A DNA stretch of 64,000 bases. Origin: Rhodobacteraceae bacterium S2214. Lineage in GTDB: Bacteria > Pseudomonadota > Alphaproteobacteria > Rhodobacterales > Rhodobacteraceae. Location of the stretch: positions 124,001-188,000 of the forward strand of contig CP081161.1 of the NCBI GenBank assembly GCA_025141675.1. The letters are read 5' to 3'. Both the position numbers and the translations under genes were made by a program. The notes beneath the pieces were generated by a model. It did no database searches. It was given only the letters and a program-made list of their open reading frames with translations, and was not told the origin of the DNA. Below are positions 55,486-64,000 of this stretch, piece by piece; the stretch's first letter is position 1; each line of letters starts with the position of its first letter.

Positions 55486-56229
55486 CTATTCGCCGTTGAA
55501 ACAAGCGGCCCGCCCGTCGACACGGATCGTTGCTGCACCGTCCAGAATTGATGCCGCACGCCTGCGGGTCGCATTGGACGGGTTCGATGCAGATCGCGTT
55601 TTTGGAGACGGCAGGATCGCAGCAAGTCGTGCCGCTTGCACCGCCGATAAGTCGGACGCATTCACGCCAAAATAATGACGCGCTGCGGCCTGCACCCCGA
55701 ACACGCCTTCATCAAATTCCGCGACGTTCAGGTACAGTTCGAGCACCCTGTGCTTTGTCCAGATCAGTTCCGTCAGAGGTGTCCACAGTGCTTCCGTCGC
55801 TTTGCGCACCCAAGATCGGCCATGCCACAGGTAGACATTTTTGACGACCTGTTGGGAAATCGTGGATGCCCCACCTGTGCCGCCCCGTTCAATCCGGTCG
55901 CGGATCGCCTTCACATCCAGCCCCCAGTGCAGGCAAAAATTGGCGTCCTCTGCCGCCACCGCAGAGCGGGCCATCACAGGCGCAATATTTTCGAGAGGAA
56001 CAAAGTCATATGACACGCCCCCGACGCGGCGGCCTTCTTGAAACATATAGGGCGTCGTTGGTGGGTTCACGATGGCGTAAAGCACTGTCAGCCCTACGAC
56101 GACAGCGATAGCGCCAAGCACGACCCGCCAAAACCAGCGCCGCATCCTTTGGATAAGCGACGTCCCCGGCATCGCCTTTTTCGCAGGCTTGCGCGGCTTT
56201 GCTTTGGTTTTACGGGTTGATTTGGCCAT
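55486..56229 (-). CDS. mtgA: Monofunctional biosynthetic peptidoglycan transglycosylase
   Basis: MtgA (247 residues) has a basic N-terminus (KSTRKTKAKPRKPAKKA), one membrane anchor (about residues 32-55) and a glycosyltransferase-51 domain with SAVAAEDANFCLHWGLD (catalytic Glu) and TGGASTISQQVVKNVYL. It polymerises lipid II into glycan strands, without a transpeptidase domain. It stands 72 bases before the Hint protein gene on the same strand. Confidence 0.93.
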   Translation of the reverse strand: MAKSTRKTKAKPRKPAKKAMPGTSLIQRMRRWFWRVVLGAIAVVVGLTVLYAIVNPPTTPYMFQEGRRVGGVSYDFVPLENIAPVMARSAVAAEDANFCLHWGLDVKAIRDRIERGGTGGASTISQQVVKNVYLWHGRSWVRKATEALWTPLTELIWTKHRVLELYLNVAEFDEGVFGVQAAARHYFGVNASDLSAVQAARLAAILPSPKTRSASNPSNATRRRAASILDGAATIRVDGRAACFNGE

Positions 56230-56301
56230 AACGTCTTAAGTCATAGGCACGGGCATCTGGTCAAGCGTGGTTGCATGTGTTCACACGTGTCGCCACACCG
56301 A

Positions 56302-57282
56302 TCAAGCGGCAAACACTGCTTCGGATTGTAGGACAATTGCTTCACGACCTGACAGGTTCGGACGGGCCATGCAAAGCCCGTGATCCACACCGTCATCCTT
56401 CAGTTCGGGAAACAGGGCAAAGAGTTCTGCTGAAACACCCGGCATCGCCCCGAGAATGTAGTCTCCGGGATAAAAGCTTTCGGACCAAGTCCCGTTAGCC
56501 TGAATAACTTCGTGCTGGGCAAACAGAATGTGATGGTACGTCACGGTCTGAACCGGTTCGGATGTGATCAGATCGCCATCGACAAGATCCTTTGCGGCGA
56601 CAAGCACTTCTTTCTCTCCGAAATAGAATTCCGGAATCCAACCGGTGACGAGCATGCGGTGCTGCGGTGACACCAACAGTGCGGTATCGTTGCCTAATGC
56701 ACCCGGGGCGAACCGGATCGGAGCGAAATCTCCGCCACCCCAAACGCTGCGCCGCCCGTGCCAAACGATAGGCTGATATCCGTGGTCACGCGTCCAAACC
56801 AGATCACCTGCGACCAAGTCTTCGACTTTCCGGTAACCTTTGTCCGTCCTGATCAATGACCCTGACACGAAACAGGGCGGGACAGGAAAATTGGACACGC
56901 GATCCGTATCCAGATCGGTCGTCGCCAGCTTTGTGTTACCATTGCTTAGGTTTGGTAGGCCGTCACCATCGGCGTTCATATCAACCGCGAATGTTTGCGT
57001 TGAGCCATCCGCCAAATTCACCCTGACAAAAGCAGCGTCTTGGGATGAATCCGCCCGCACATCGCCATAACCCAAGAATGTATAGGTCAGAAAGGTAACG
57101 CCACCATCGATCGACACTGTTTCGCCGCCGTTCGGCCCACCAAGTTGGTTATCGACGTCCTGAAATATCAATTGGGTCGTCGAATTCGCGACGATGTTGA
57201 TATTGCTGCCATCCGTAAACGGATCTCCGTTCACATTTTGGGCGGTTAGAGTGAAATCAGCCACGTCAAAAGTCCAATACAC
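56302..57282 (-). CDS. Hint-domain protein (Hint_2 type)
   Basis: This 326-residue protein begins with a beta-rich region of about 135 residues, then a Hint domain starting PPCFVSGSLIRTDKGYRKVE with GDLVWTRDHGYQPIVWHGRR and the block VSPQHRMLVTG. The C-terminus HHILFAQHEVIQANGTWSES is typical. A Cys at the splice start and conserved His support autocatalysis, but the terminal segment differs from true inteins. Start is GTG 57282. Such proteins are common in Rhodobacteraceae and of unknown function. Confidence 0.82.
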   Translation of the reverse strand: MYWTFDVADFTLTAQNVNGDPFTDGSNINIVANSTTQLIFQDVDNQLGGPNGGETVSIDGGVTFLTYTFLGYGDVRADSSQDAAFVRVNLADGSTQTFAVDMNADGDGLPNLSNGNTKLATTDLDTDRVSNFPVPPCFVSGSLIRTDKGYRKVEDLVAGDLVWTRDHGYQPIVWHGRRSVWGGGDFAPIRFAPGALGNDTALLVSPQHRMLVTGWIPEFYFGEKEVLVAAKDLVDGDLITSEPVQTVTYHHILFAQHEVIQANGTWSESFYPGDYILGAMPGVSAELFALFPELKDDGVDHGLCMARPNLSGREAIVLQSEAVFAA

Positions 57283-57382
57283 TAACTCATGTATAGACAG
57301 ACTATTATTCGATTTTGTCTAAAAGGTGACGTGAAGCGGGCACACAGCAATGTTGCACACGTGCAACGCGACTTGAAAAGCA

Positions 57383-57410
57383 AAGGGGACAGCCCTGCGG
57401 CTGTCCCCTT
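57383..57410 (-). terminator. Rho-independent terminator of gltB
   Basis: AAGGGGACAGCC pairs perfectly with GGCTGTCCCCTT around the loop CTGC. On the minus strand the stem is followed by TTTGCTTTTC. It lies four bases after the gltB stop codon. Confidence 0.88.
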
Positions 57411-57414
57411 GATC

Positions 57415-60400
57415 TTATTCCGCTGGAATTGCCTGTTCTTCAGTGGCCAGCGGATGCTTGAGGTGCACCAGCATTTCTTTCGGGCAAACCTGCACGAAGT
57501 TGGCTTTTTCAGTATCCCAATTCTGCAAAATCTCAGCAGCTTTGCGACTGTCTGTTTCAGCCAAGTGGCGTTTGATCAGCCCAAGAAGCTGATCTTCCCA
57601 AGCCGGAACAGTCACCGGGCATGTCACCAGCGTTTCCATGTTGATAAGGTCGCCTGCGGCACCCTCAGGATCATAGATGTACGCCATCCCGCCTGTCATA
57701 CCGGCACCGAAGTTCGCACCGATTGACCCAAGGATTACGGACACACCACCGGTCATGTATTCACAACCGTTGGTCCCGCAGCCTTCGATCACGACACTCG
57801 CGCCAGAGTTTCGCACAGCGAAACGTTCGCCCGCGCGGCCCGCTGCAAACAGATAACCCGCGGTCGCACCATAAAGCACAGTGTTCCCGATGATCGTGTT
57901 ATTTGCAGCCACCAGTGGCGACGCCATTGGCGGACGTACGACGATGGTCGCACCGGACAGACCTTTGCCCACGTAGTCGTTGGCATCGCCGGACACTTCC
58001 AGCTTTAGACCCGGCGCACCAAAAGCACCAAGCGACTGGCCCGCAGAACCGCGCAGTTTCACGGTCAGATGGTCAGGTTGCAGGTTGTTGCGCATCCCGA
58101 ACTGTTTGACGATGTGGCTGGATGTACGCGTCCCGATGGTCCGCAGCGTATTTTGCACCGCATAATCAAGCTGCATCTTTTCGCCGTCGTTCAGGAAGCG
58201 TGCTGCATCCTTTACGATTTGCGCATCAAGCGTATCGGTCACCGCGTTGCGTGGTTTGTTGCGATCGTATTTGATCTCGCCAGCGCCATCGACAGTGATC
58301 AGAAGCGGGTTCAGATCAAGGTCATCAAGGTGAGCAGAGCCACGTGATACCTGCGTCAGAAGATCAGCACGACCGATCACTTCATCAAGGCTACGTGCAC
58401 CAATAGACGCGAGGATTTCGCGGACTTCGGTGGCGTAGAATGTGATCAGGTTCACGACCTTATCGGCGTTACCTGTGAACTTTTCGCGCAGTGCTTCATC
58501 CTGTGTACACACGCCCACCGGACAAGTGTTGGACTGACACTGACGGACCATAATGCAGCCCATCGCGATCAGTGCTGCGGTGCCGATGCCGTATTCTTCG
58601 GCACCCATCATCGCGGCCATGACGATGTCACGACCAGTCCGCAGACCACCATCGGTCCGCAATGTCACGCGTTCACGCAAGTTGTTCATTGCGAGCACTT
58701 GGTGTGCTTCGGTCAGACCCATTTCCCACGGCAGACCCGCGTATTTAATGGATGTCGCAGGGGACGCACCAGTACCACCGTTGTGACCTGAAATCAGGAT
58801 CACGTCGGCTTTCGCCTTTGCAACACCAGCCGCAATTGTACCAACACCGGAAGACGCTACGAGCTTCACCGTCACCTTACAGCGCGGGTTGATCTGCTTG
58901 AGATCGTAGATCAGCTGCGCAAGGTCCTCGATCGAATAGATATCGTGGTGCGGCGGCGGTGAAATCAGCGTCACGCCTTTGGTCGAATGGCGCAGACGCG
59001 CGATCAGATCGGTGACTTTCATCCCCGGTAGCTGACCACCCTCACCCGGTTTTGCACCTTGGGCGACCTTGATTTCAAGCTCTTCACATTGGTTCAGATA
59101 TTCCGCTGTGACACCAAACCGGCCAGATGCGACCTGTTTGATCTTCGCAGACGGGTTGTCACCGTTTGGTTCCGGATGGAAATGCGCCGGATCTTCGCCG
59201 CCTTCACCAGAATCGGATTTCGCACCAATCCGGTTCATCGCAACGTTCAGGGTCTTGTGCGCCTCTGGCGACAAAGCACCCAGCGACATACCGGGTGTCA
59301 CGAACCGTTTGCGGATCGATGTGATGCTTTCGACTTCTTCAATCGGGATCGCATCGCCCATTGTTTTGATCGCAAGCAAGTCACGCAAATGGATCGGCGG
59401 GTTCGATTGCATGGACTTCGAGAACTGCTGCCACATCGCATAAGACGCTTTGTTACAAGCGGCCTGCAACATGTGCATTGTCTGCGCTTCCCAGGCGTGT
59501 TTTTCGCCGGACCGACGGGACTTGTAGAACCCACCGATTGGCAACACGTCGTTGGCGGCTTTCCAACCTTTTGCGTGAACTTCTTCGACCTTGGCTTGGA
59601 TACCAATGGTCCCGATACCGGAAATCCGTGACTGCATGCCGGGGAAATATTCGGCGCACATCGCGCGACCCAGACCGACGGCTTCGAAATTCAGACCACC
59701 GCGGTAAGACGACAGTACCGAAATACCCATCTTCGACATGATCTTGAGCAGACCCGCGTCCACAGCTGCGCGATAACGGCGCACAGCATCAATCAAGGAG
59801 CCTTCGATCAAGCCACGTTCGATACGATCAGCAATCGAATCCTGTGCCAGATAAGCGTTCACAGTTGTCGCACCACAGCCGATCAGCACCGCAAAGTAAT
59901 GCGGGTCGATACATTCAGCAGAGCGCACGTTGATCGAACAGAATGTCCGCAGACCATTCTTGGTCAGGCCGGAATGCACAGCAGATGTCGCAAGGATCAT
60001 CGGCATTGGCACGCGTGTTTCGGACTGGTGTTGGTCAGTCAAAACAAGGTGACCGGCACCCGAACGCACGGCATCTTCTGCTTCGGCACGAATGCGTTGC
60101 AGCCCAGCGCGCAATGCGTCGCGGCCTGTTTCAAACGTACAGTCGATGAACGCGACGTTGTCCCCAAAATGCGCAACCATCTTGTCAAATTCTGCGTTCG
60201 CCACAAACGGGCTTTCGAGCATGACGATTTCGGTTTGGCTGCTATCTTCGGACAGAACGTTCTTGAGGTTCCCAAACCGTGTTTTCAACGACATCACGCG
60301 GCTTTCGCGCAGTGAATCGATTGGCGGGTTTGTCACCTGAGAAAAGTTCTGGCGGAAGAAATGGGACAGCGGGCGGTATTTCTTGGACAAAACTGCAGAC

Positions 60401-61947
60401 GGTGTGTCGTCACCCATGGACGCGATCATTTCCTTGCCGTCTTCGGCCATCGGGGCCAACACATTTTCCAGCTCTTCGATGGAGTAACCAGCAGCCACCT
60501 GACGTTTGCGCAGCTCTTCGCCCGCGAAAACAGATGTTTCTGGCAGGTCGCGCATCGACAGTGAAAGGTTGTTAACCTTGCTCACCCAATCACCAAATGG
60601 CTGCGCTGCGGCCAGCGTGTCTTTCATTTCGGTGTCGTGGAACAGTTTGCCTTCTTTCATGTCCACGGCAATCATCTGCCCCGGACCAAGTGCGCCTTTT
60701 TCAACGACAGTGGATTCGTCGATGGTGACCATGCCCACTTCGGAACCCGCGATCAGAAGGCCGTCGCCAGTCACGACATAGCGCAGTGGACGCAAACCGT
60801 TCCGGTCCAAACCACCACAGACCCAACGACCGTCGGTCATCGCGAGCGCCGCAGGACCATCCCATGGTTCCATCACAGCGTTGCAATAGCCGTACATGTC
60901 CTGCCAAGCCTTCGGAATATCCACGGCTTGATGCGCCCATGCTTCGGGCACCAACATTGTCTTGGCCATAGGGGCGTCGCGACCTGCGCGCACCAGAACT
61001 TCAAACACGGAATCGAGCGCGGCTGAGTCAGATGTGCCTGACGGGATGATCGGCTTAATGTCTTCCGCCATTTCGCCAAATGCGCCGGACGCCATGCGAA
61101 TTTCGTGGGACCGCATCCAGTTGACGTTGCCCTTCAGCGTGTTGATCTCACCGTTGTGCGCCAACATGCGGAACGGCTGGGCCAATGACCACTGTGGGAA
61201 TGTGTTTGTGGAATAACGCTGGTGGTAGATCGCGAACGCCGATTCAAAACGATCCTCGAGCAGGTCAGGATAGAAATCCGCAACCTGTTCGGCCAGCATC
61301 ATGCCTTTGTAGATGATCGAGCGGCAAGACAATGAGCAGAAGTAGAAGCCTGCAACGCCTGCACCTGTCACCGCTTTTTCGATACGACGACGGATGATGT
61401 AGAGTTCGCGTTCGAACTGTTCCTCGTCGATATCCTTCTCATTGCGGATCAGGATTTGTTCGATTTCCGGACGTGTTGCGTTGGCCTTATCGCCCAAACA
61501 TTTCACGTTCACAGGCACATGGCGCCAGCCGTAAATATAGTGGCCCATGCGCAGCACTTCGGCCTCAACGATGGTCCGGCAGCGTTCTTGGGCACCAAAA
61601 TCGGTCCGTGGCAGGAACACCTGACCAACCGCGATTAGTTTGTCCTGATCCGGTTCGTGACCTGTGCGGCGTACTTGATCGTAGAAGAATTGCACTGGAA
61701 TCTGGACGTGGATACCAGCGCCGTCGCCGGTTTTACCGTCCGCATCAACAGCACCACGGTGCCAGATCGCTTTCAGCGCATCGATGCCCTTTTGGACAAC
61801 GCCACGCGACGCTTCACCGTCGATTGCCACAACAAGACCAACACCACACGAAGAATGTTCTTCTTCTTCACGGTACAGGCCGTTGTCGTTCATCCATTGG
61901 CGCTTTGCCTCTTCGGCGGCGACCCAGTTTTCATCATAGTTTGTCAT
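57415..61947 (-). CDS. gltB: Glutamate synthase (NADPH) large subunit
   Basis: GltB (1510 residues) makes glutamate from glutamine and 2-oxoglutarate. An N-terminal propeptide precedes the amidotransferase nucleophile Cys34 in SSCGVGLVVAIDGE. The FMN synthase domain includes ISGHNGGTGASPATSIKYAG, and the 3Fe-4S cysteines are in MVRQCQSNTCPVGVCTQDEA; a GXGXG-type C-terminal domain ends the chain. Full length is normal. Downstream of the secreted-protein gene and gltD on the same strand. Confidence 0.97.
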   Translation of the reverse strand: MTNYDENWVAAEEAKRQWMNDNGLYREEEEHSSCGVGLVVAIDGEASRGVVQKGIDALKAIWHRGAVDADGKTGDGAGIHVQIPVQFFYDQVRRTGHEPDQDKLIAVGQVFLPRTDFGAQERCRTIVEAEVLRMGHYIYGWRHVPVNVKCLGDKANATRPEIEQILIRNEKDIDEEQFERELYIIRRRIEKAVTGAGVAGFYFCSLSCRSIIYKGMMLAEQVADFYPDLLEDRFESAFAIYHQRYSTNTFPQWSLAQPFRMLAHNGEINTLKGNVNWMRSHEIRMASGAFGEMAEDIKPIIPSGTSDSAALDSVFEVLVRAGRDAPMAKTMLVPEAWAHQAVDIPKAWQDMYGYCNAVMEPWDGPAALAMTDGRWVCGGLDRNGLRPLRYVVTGDGLLIAGSEVGMVTIDESTVVEKGALGPGQMIAVDMKEGKLFHDTEMKDTLAAAQPFGDWVSKVNNLSLSMRDLPETSVFAGEELRKRQVAAGYSIEELENVLAPMAEDGKEMIASMGDDTPSAVLSKKYRPLSHFFRQNFSQVTNPPIDSLRESRVMSLKTRFGNLKNVLSEDSSQTEIVMLESPFVANAEFDKMVAHFGDNVAFIDCTFETGRDALRAGLQRIRAEAEDAVRSGAGHLVLTDQHQSETRVPMPMILATSAVHSGLTKNGLRTFCSINVRSAECIDPHYFAVLIGCGATTVNAYLAQDSIADRIERGLIEGSLIDAVRRYRAAVDAGLLKIMSKMGISVLSSYRGGLNFEAVGLGRAMCAEYFPGMQSRISGIGTIGIQAKVEEVHAKGWKAANDVLPIGGFYKSRRSGEKHAWEAQTMHMLQAACNKASYAMWQQFSKSMQSNPPIHLRDLLAIKTMGDAIPIEEVESITSIRKRFVTPGMSLGALSPEAHKTLNVAMNRIGAKSDSGEGGEDPAHFHPEPNGDNPSAKIKQVASGRFGVTAEYLNQCEELEIKVAQGAKPGEGGQLPGMKVTDLIARLRHSTKGVTLISPPPHHDIYSIEDLAQLIYDLKQINPRCKVTVKLVASSGVGTIAAGVAKAKADVILISGHNGGTGASPATSIKYAGLPWEMGLTEAHQVLAMNNLRERVTLRTDGGLRTGRDIVMAAMMGAEEYGIGTAALIAMGCIMVRQCQSNTCPVGVCTQDEALREKFTGNADKVVNLITFYATEVREILASIGARSLDEVIGRADLLTQVSRGSAHLDDLDLNPLLITVDGAGEIKYDRNKPRNAVTDTLDAQIVKDAARFLNDGEKMQLDYAVQNTLRTIGTRTSSHIVKQFGMRNNLQPDHLTVKLRGSAGQSLGAFGAPGLKLEVSGDANDYVGKGLSGATIVVRPPMASPLVAANNTIIGNTVLYGATAGYLFAAGRAGERFAVRNSGASVVIEGCGTNGCEYMTGGVSVILGSIGANFGAGMTGGMAYIYDPEGAAGDLINMETLVTCPVTVPAWEDQLLGLIKRHLAETDSRKAAEILQNWDTEKANFVQVCPKEMLVHLKHPLATEEQAIPAE

Positions 61948-62656
61948 TGAGGGACTCCAAGCGTTGGATCAGGGATGGGGCAGACGACAAAGTCTCACCG
62001 CAGCCGTGTTTTGGGTTAGCTGACAAAAAGCCGGGCTCACCTGGGAAGATGAATTCAACCGGATTGTCGTCGTTATCAAAGGTGCCGTTTTCAGTTGTGA
62101 CTTTGCTGGATCCGGCAAGGAACATGTTGAAGCGCTGGGAAATATATTCATTCCCTTCAGACGCCCATTTCACATCACCTGCTTCATCGTATGCGGTGAT
62201 GTTGTATTGCGTCTGATCAAGCACAACGCCGTCGATGGTGATCTGTTCACCCGTCAACGAATCCTGACCCACATAGCGTGTTTTCCCGACTTCTTCGGAT
62301 TCGGTCATAAAGTCGTAAGTATCGATGCCCATCTCAACCAGTTCCGAGAAAGACGCGCGATCACGCGGTTCCGCTTCAAGCCGCTCAACATGGCCGGACC
62401 CGACGTGGAAACTTTCAACCCACTGCGTTTCTTCATCAATTTCACCGGCGTATGTGACGCCGTTTTCGCCAATGCTGATCCGGCGCTGGTGGCCTTCGGC
62501 GTCACCTTCACACGTAAAGATATGGTCGACAGAACAGGCTTCGGTCTGGATTGTCAGGTAGGCATCGCAGCCCGCTGGCAATTCAAATACTTCGGCAGTT
62601 TGGGCGACAGCAGGAACCGCTGCGCTGATCAAAAGGCAAGTCAGTGTCTTCTTCAT
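61934..62656 (-). CDS. Secreted protein of unknown function between gltD and gltB
   Basis: This 240-residue protein has a signal peptide (MKKTLTCLLISAAVPAVAQTA) and mature cysteines in ELPAGCDAYLTIQTEACSVD and HIFTCEGDAEG. No family recognised. ATG 62656 starts four bases after the gltD stop, and the gene overlaps the gltB start by 14 bases, so it is co-translated with glutamate synthase. A longer upstream frame is a shadow of gltD. Confidence 0.8.
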   Translation of the reverse strand: MKKTLTCLLISAAVPAVAQTAEVFELPAGCDAYLTIQTEACSVDHIFTCEGDAEGHQRRISIGENGVTYAGEIDEETQWVESFHVGSGHVERLEAEPRDRASFSELVEMGIDTYDFMTESEEVGKTRYVGQDSLTGEQITIDGVVLDQTQYNITAYDEAGDVKWASEGNEYISQRFNMFLAGSSKVTTENGTFDNDDNPVEFIFPGEPGFLSANPKHGCGETLSSAPSLIQRLESLNDKL

Positions 62657-62660
62657 AAGA

Positions 62661-64000
62661 TTACTCCGCTGCGACTGATGTGGCTTGGGATAGATACTGT
62701 AGGATTGCGGCTGACGCGTCACGCCCGTCACGGATCGCCCACACAACAAGCGATGCACCGCGCACGATGTCACCTGCGGCAAACACGCCATCAAGGCTGG
62801 TTTGGCCCGTCTCAAATGCGGCTTTGATCGTGCCCCAACGTGTGACTTCCAGACCTTCAACGCCCCACAGGGCGGGAATGTCTTCGGGTGTGAAACCCAG
62901 CGCCTTGATCACAAGATCAGCTTCTTCGACGTAGTCAGCACCTTCGATCAGTTCAGGCACCTGACGACCCGTCGCATCGGGTTGACCAAGACGCATTTTC
63001 TGGACGTTCACGCCTGTGACTGTGTTACCTTCGAAACCGTTCGGGGCAGACAGCCAGACGAATTCGACGCCTTCTTCTTCGGCGTTTTGCACTTCGCGTT
63101 GTGATCCGGGCATGTTCGCTTTGTCACGACGGTACAGGCATTTCACGGATGTCGCACCCTGACGGATCGCCGTGCGGACACAGTCCATCGCGGTATCGCC
63201 GCCACCGATGACGACAACGCGTTTGCCTTCGGCGTTCAACTCACCACTTTCGAATTCTTCGACAACATCGCCGAATGATTTGCGGTTGCTGGCGGTCAGG
63301 TAATCAATCGCGTCGGCAATGCCGTCCGCATCAGAACCCGGCGCTTCAAGGTCGCGCGTTTTGTAAACACCCGTCGCGATCAGAACCGCGTCATGCTTGC
63401 CGCGGATGGCGTCGAATGAGATGTCTTCGCCGACGTTGCAGTTCAGAACGAATTCAACACCGCCATCTTCGAGCTGCGCCATACGTTTCATCACAACGTC
63501 TTTTTCCAGCTTAAAGCCCGGAATACCGTAAGTCAGCAGACCGCCCCCGCGATCGTACCGATCATAAACCGTGACCTGTACACCTTCACGGCGCAGCATG
63601 TCAGCGGCAGCAAGACCACCCGGACCCGCGCCGATGATGCCAACACTTTCAGTGCGTTCCATGTGCGGACGGATTGGGGCGACCCAACCTTCTTCGAATG
63701 CGGTGTCTGTGATGTATTTCTCAACCGCGCCGATGGTGACAGTCCCATGGCCAGATTGTTCGATCACACAGTTACCTTCGCACAGACGGTCCTGCGGGCA
63801 GATGCGACCACAGATTTCCGGGAAAGTGTTTGTGGCTTGGGATACTTCATAGGCTTCTCGCAAGCGACCCTCAGCAGTCAGACGTAGCCAATCGGGAATG
63901 TTGTTGTGCAGCGGACAATGCGACTGACAATAAGGGACGCCACACTGGGAACAGCGACTTGCTTGCTCTTCGGCTTTGGCCGTCGCAAATTCAGCATAGA
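62661..64000 (-). CDS. gltD: Glutamate synthase small subunit, N-terminus beyond the window
   Basis: At least 445 residues are visible in the same frame up to the window end; the start is outside. GltD oxidises NADPH and passes electrons to GltB. The N-terminal ferredoxin-like cysteines (CSQCGVPYCQSHCP, then CGRICPQDRLCEGNC), the FAD fold GIIGAGPGGLAAADMLRREG and the NADPH fold VVIGGGDTAMDCVRTAIRQG are clear. The usual length is about 475 residues, so roughly 30 are missing. Confidence 0.95.
   Translation of the reverse strand, partial: YAEFATAKAEEQASRCSQCGVPYCQSHCPLHNNIPDWLRLTAEGRLREAYEVSQATNTFPEICGRICPQDRLCEGNCVIEQSGHGTVTIGAVEKYITDTAFEEGWVAPIRPHMERTESVGIIGAGPGGLAAADMLRREGVQVTVYDRYDRGGGLLTYGIPGFKLEKDVVMKRMAQLEDGGVEFVLNCNVGEDISFDAIRGKHDAVLIATGVYKTRDLEAPGSDADGIADAIDYLTASNRKSFGDVVEEFESGELNAEGKRVVVIGGGDTAMDCVRTAIRQGATSVKCLYRRDKANMPGSQREVQNAEEEGVEFVWLSAPNGFEGNTVTGVNVQKMRLGQPDATGRQVPELIEGADYVEEADLVIKALGFTPEDIPALWGVEGLEVTRWGTIKAAFETGQTSLDGVFAAGDIVRGASLVVWAIRDGRDASAAILQYLSQATSVAAE

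Noticed and set aside
1..64000. tRNA, rRNA, prophage or insertion sequence
   Set aside because: No cloverleaf with CCA-like ends, no rRNA-like stretch, and no transposase or integrase-like protein was seen on reading both strands; tRNA and rRNA searches could not be run.

Overview
This is chromosomal DNA of an alphaproteobacterium, most likely a marine Rhodobacteraceae aerobic anoxygenic phototroph of the Loktanella/Yoonia/Jannaschia type. The evidence is a Rhodobacter-type photosynthesis gene order, a PufX-like start after pufM where many relatives carry the cytochrome gene pufC, a petP/petR regulator pair and generally GC-rich sequence. The genus is an inference from gene content only.

1-12.4 kb: part of the photosynthesis gene cluster. 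On the minus strand crtE-crtF, then bchC-bchX-(small ORF)-bchY-bchZ-pufQ-pufB-pufA-pufL-pufM-(pufX-like, cut by the window edge) form one chain with overlapping stops and starts. crtD-crtC run divergently on the plus strand. Tandem TGT-N12-ACA palindromes (PpsR/CrtJ type) sit before bchC (three) and between crtE and crtD (two). 12.4-18.7 kb: a ynjF-ynjB-ynjC-ynjD set (CDP-alcohol phosphatidyltransferase plus an ABC transporter of unknown substrate) and a lone hydantoinase/oxoprolinase A protein.

18.8-32.6 kb: a reductive pyrimidine-degradation regulon. PreT/PreA reduce uracil or thymine, HydA opens the ring and HydC releases the beta-amino acid. A four-gene ABC importer probably supplies the substrate, and RutR probably regulates the set through a perfect operator palindrome between hydC and rutR. 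Seven small proteins of unknown function (five with signal peptides or lipoboxes, one membrane protein, one probably soluble) are interleaved with these enzymes.

32.6-43.6 kb: sugar-acid genes (Gfo/Idh/MocA dehydrogenase, arabonate-type dehydratase), then a plus-strand acyl-CoA group (class II aldolase, acyl-CoA dehydrogenase, ADP-forming type CoA ligase, enoyl-CoA hydratase), a methyltransferase, an SDR-like protein, a membrane protein and a bacterial voltage-gated sodium channel. 43.6-57.3 kb: isoprenoid precursor genes dxs and ispA with xseB and an HDAC-like amidohydrolase, then petR/petP, ilvE, an orphan Cas2-like protein, a DMT exporter, App1 phosphatase, a PQQ-type sugar dehydrogenase, queG, a GST, mtgA and a Hint-domain protein. 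57.4-64 kb: glutamate synthase gltB/gltD with a secreted protein between them; gltD leaves the window. A dispersed intergenic repeat occurs four times between 37.6 and 54.7 kb. I saw no rRNA, tRNA, CRISPR array, insertion sequence or prophage.
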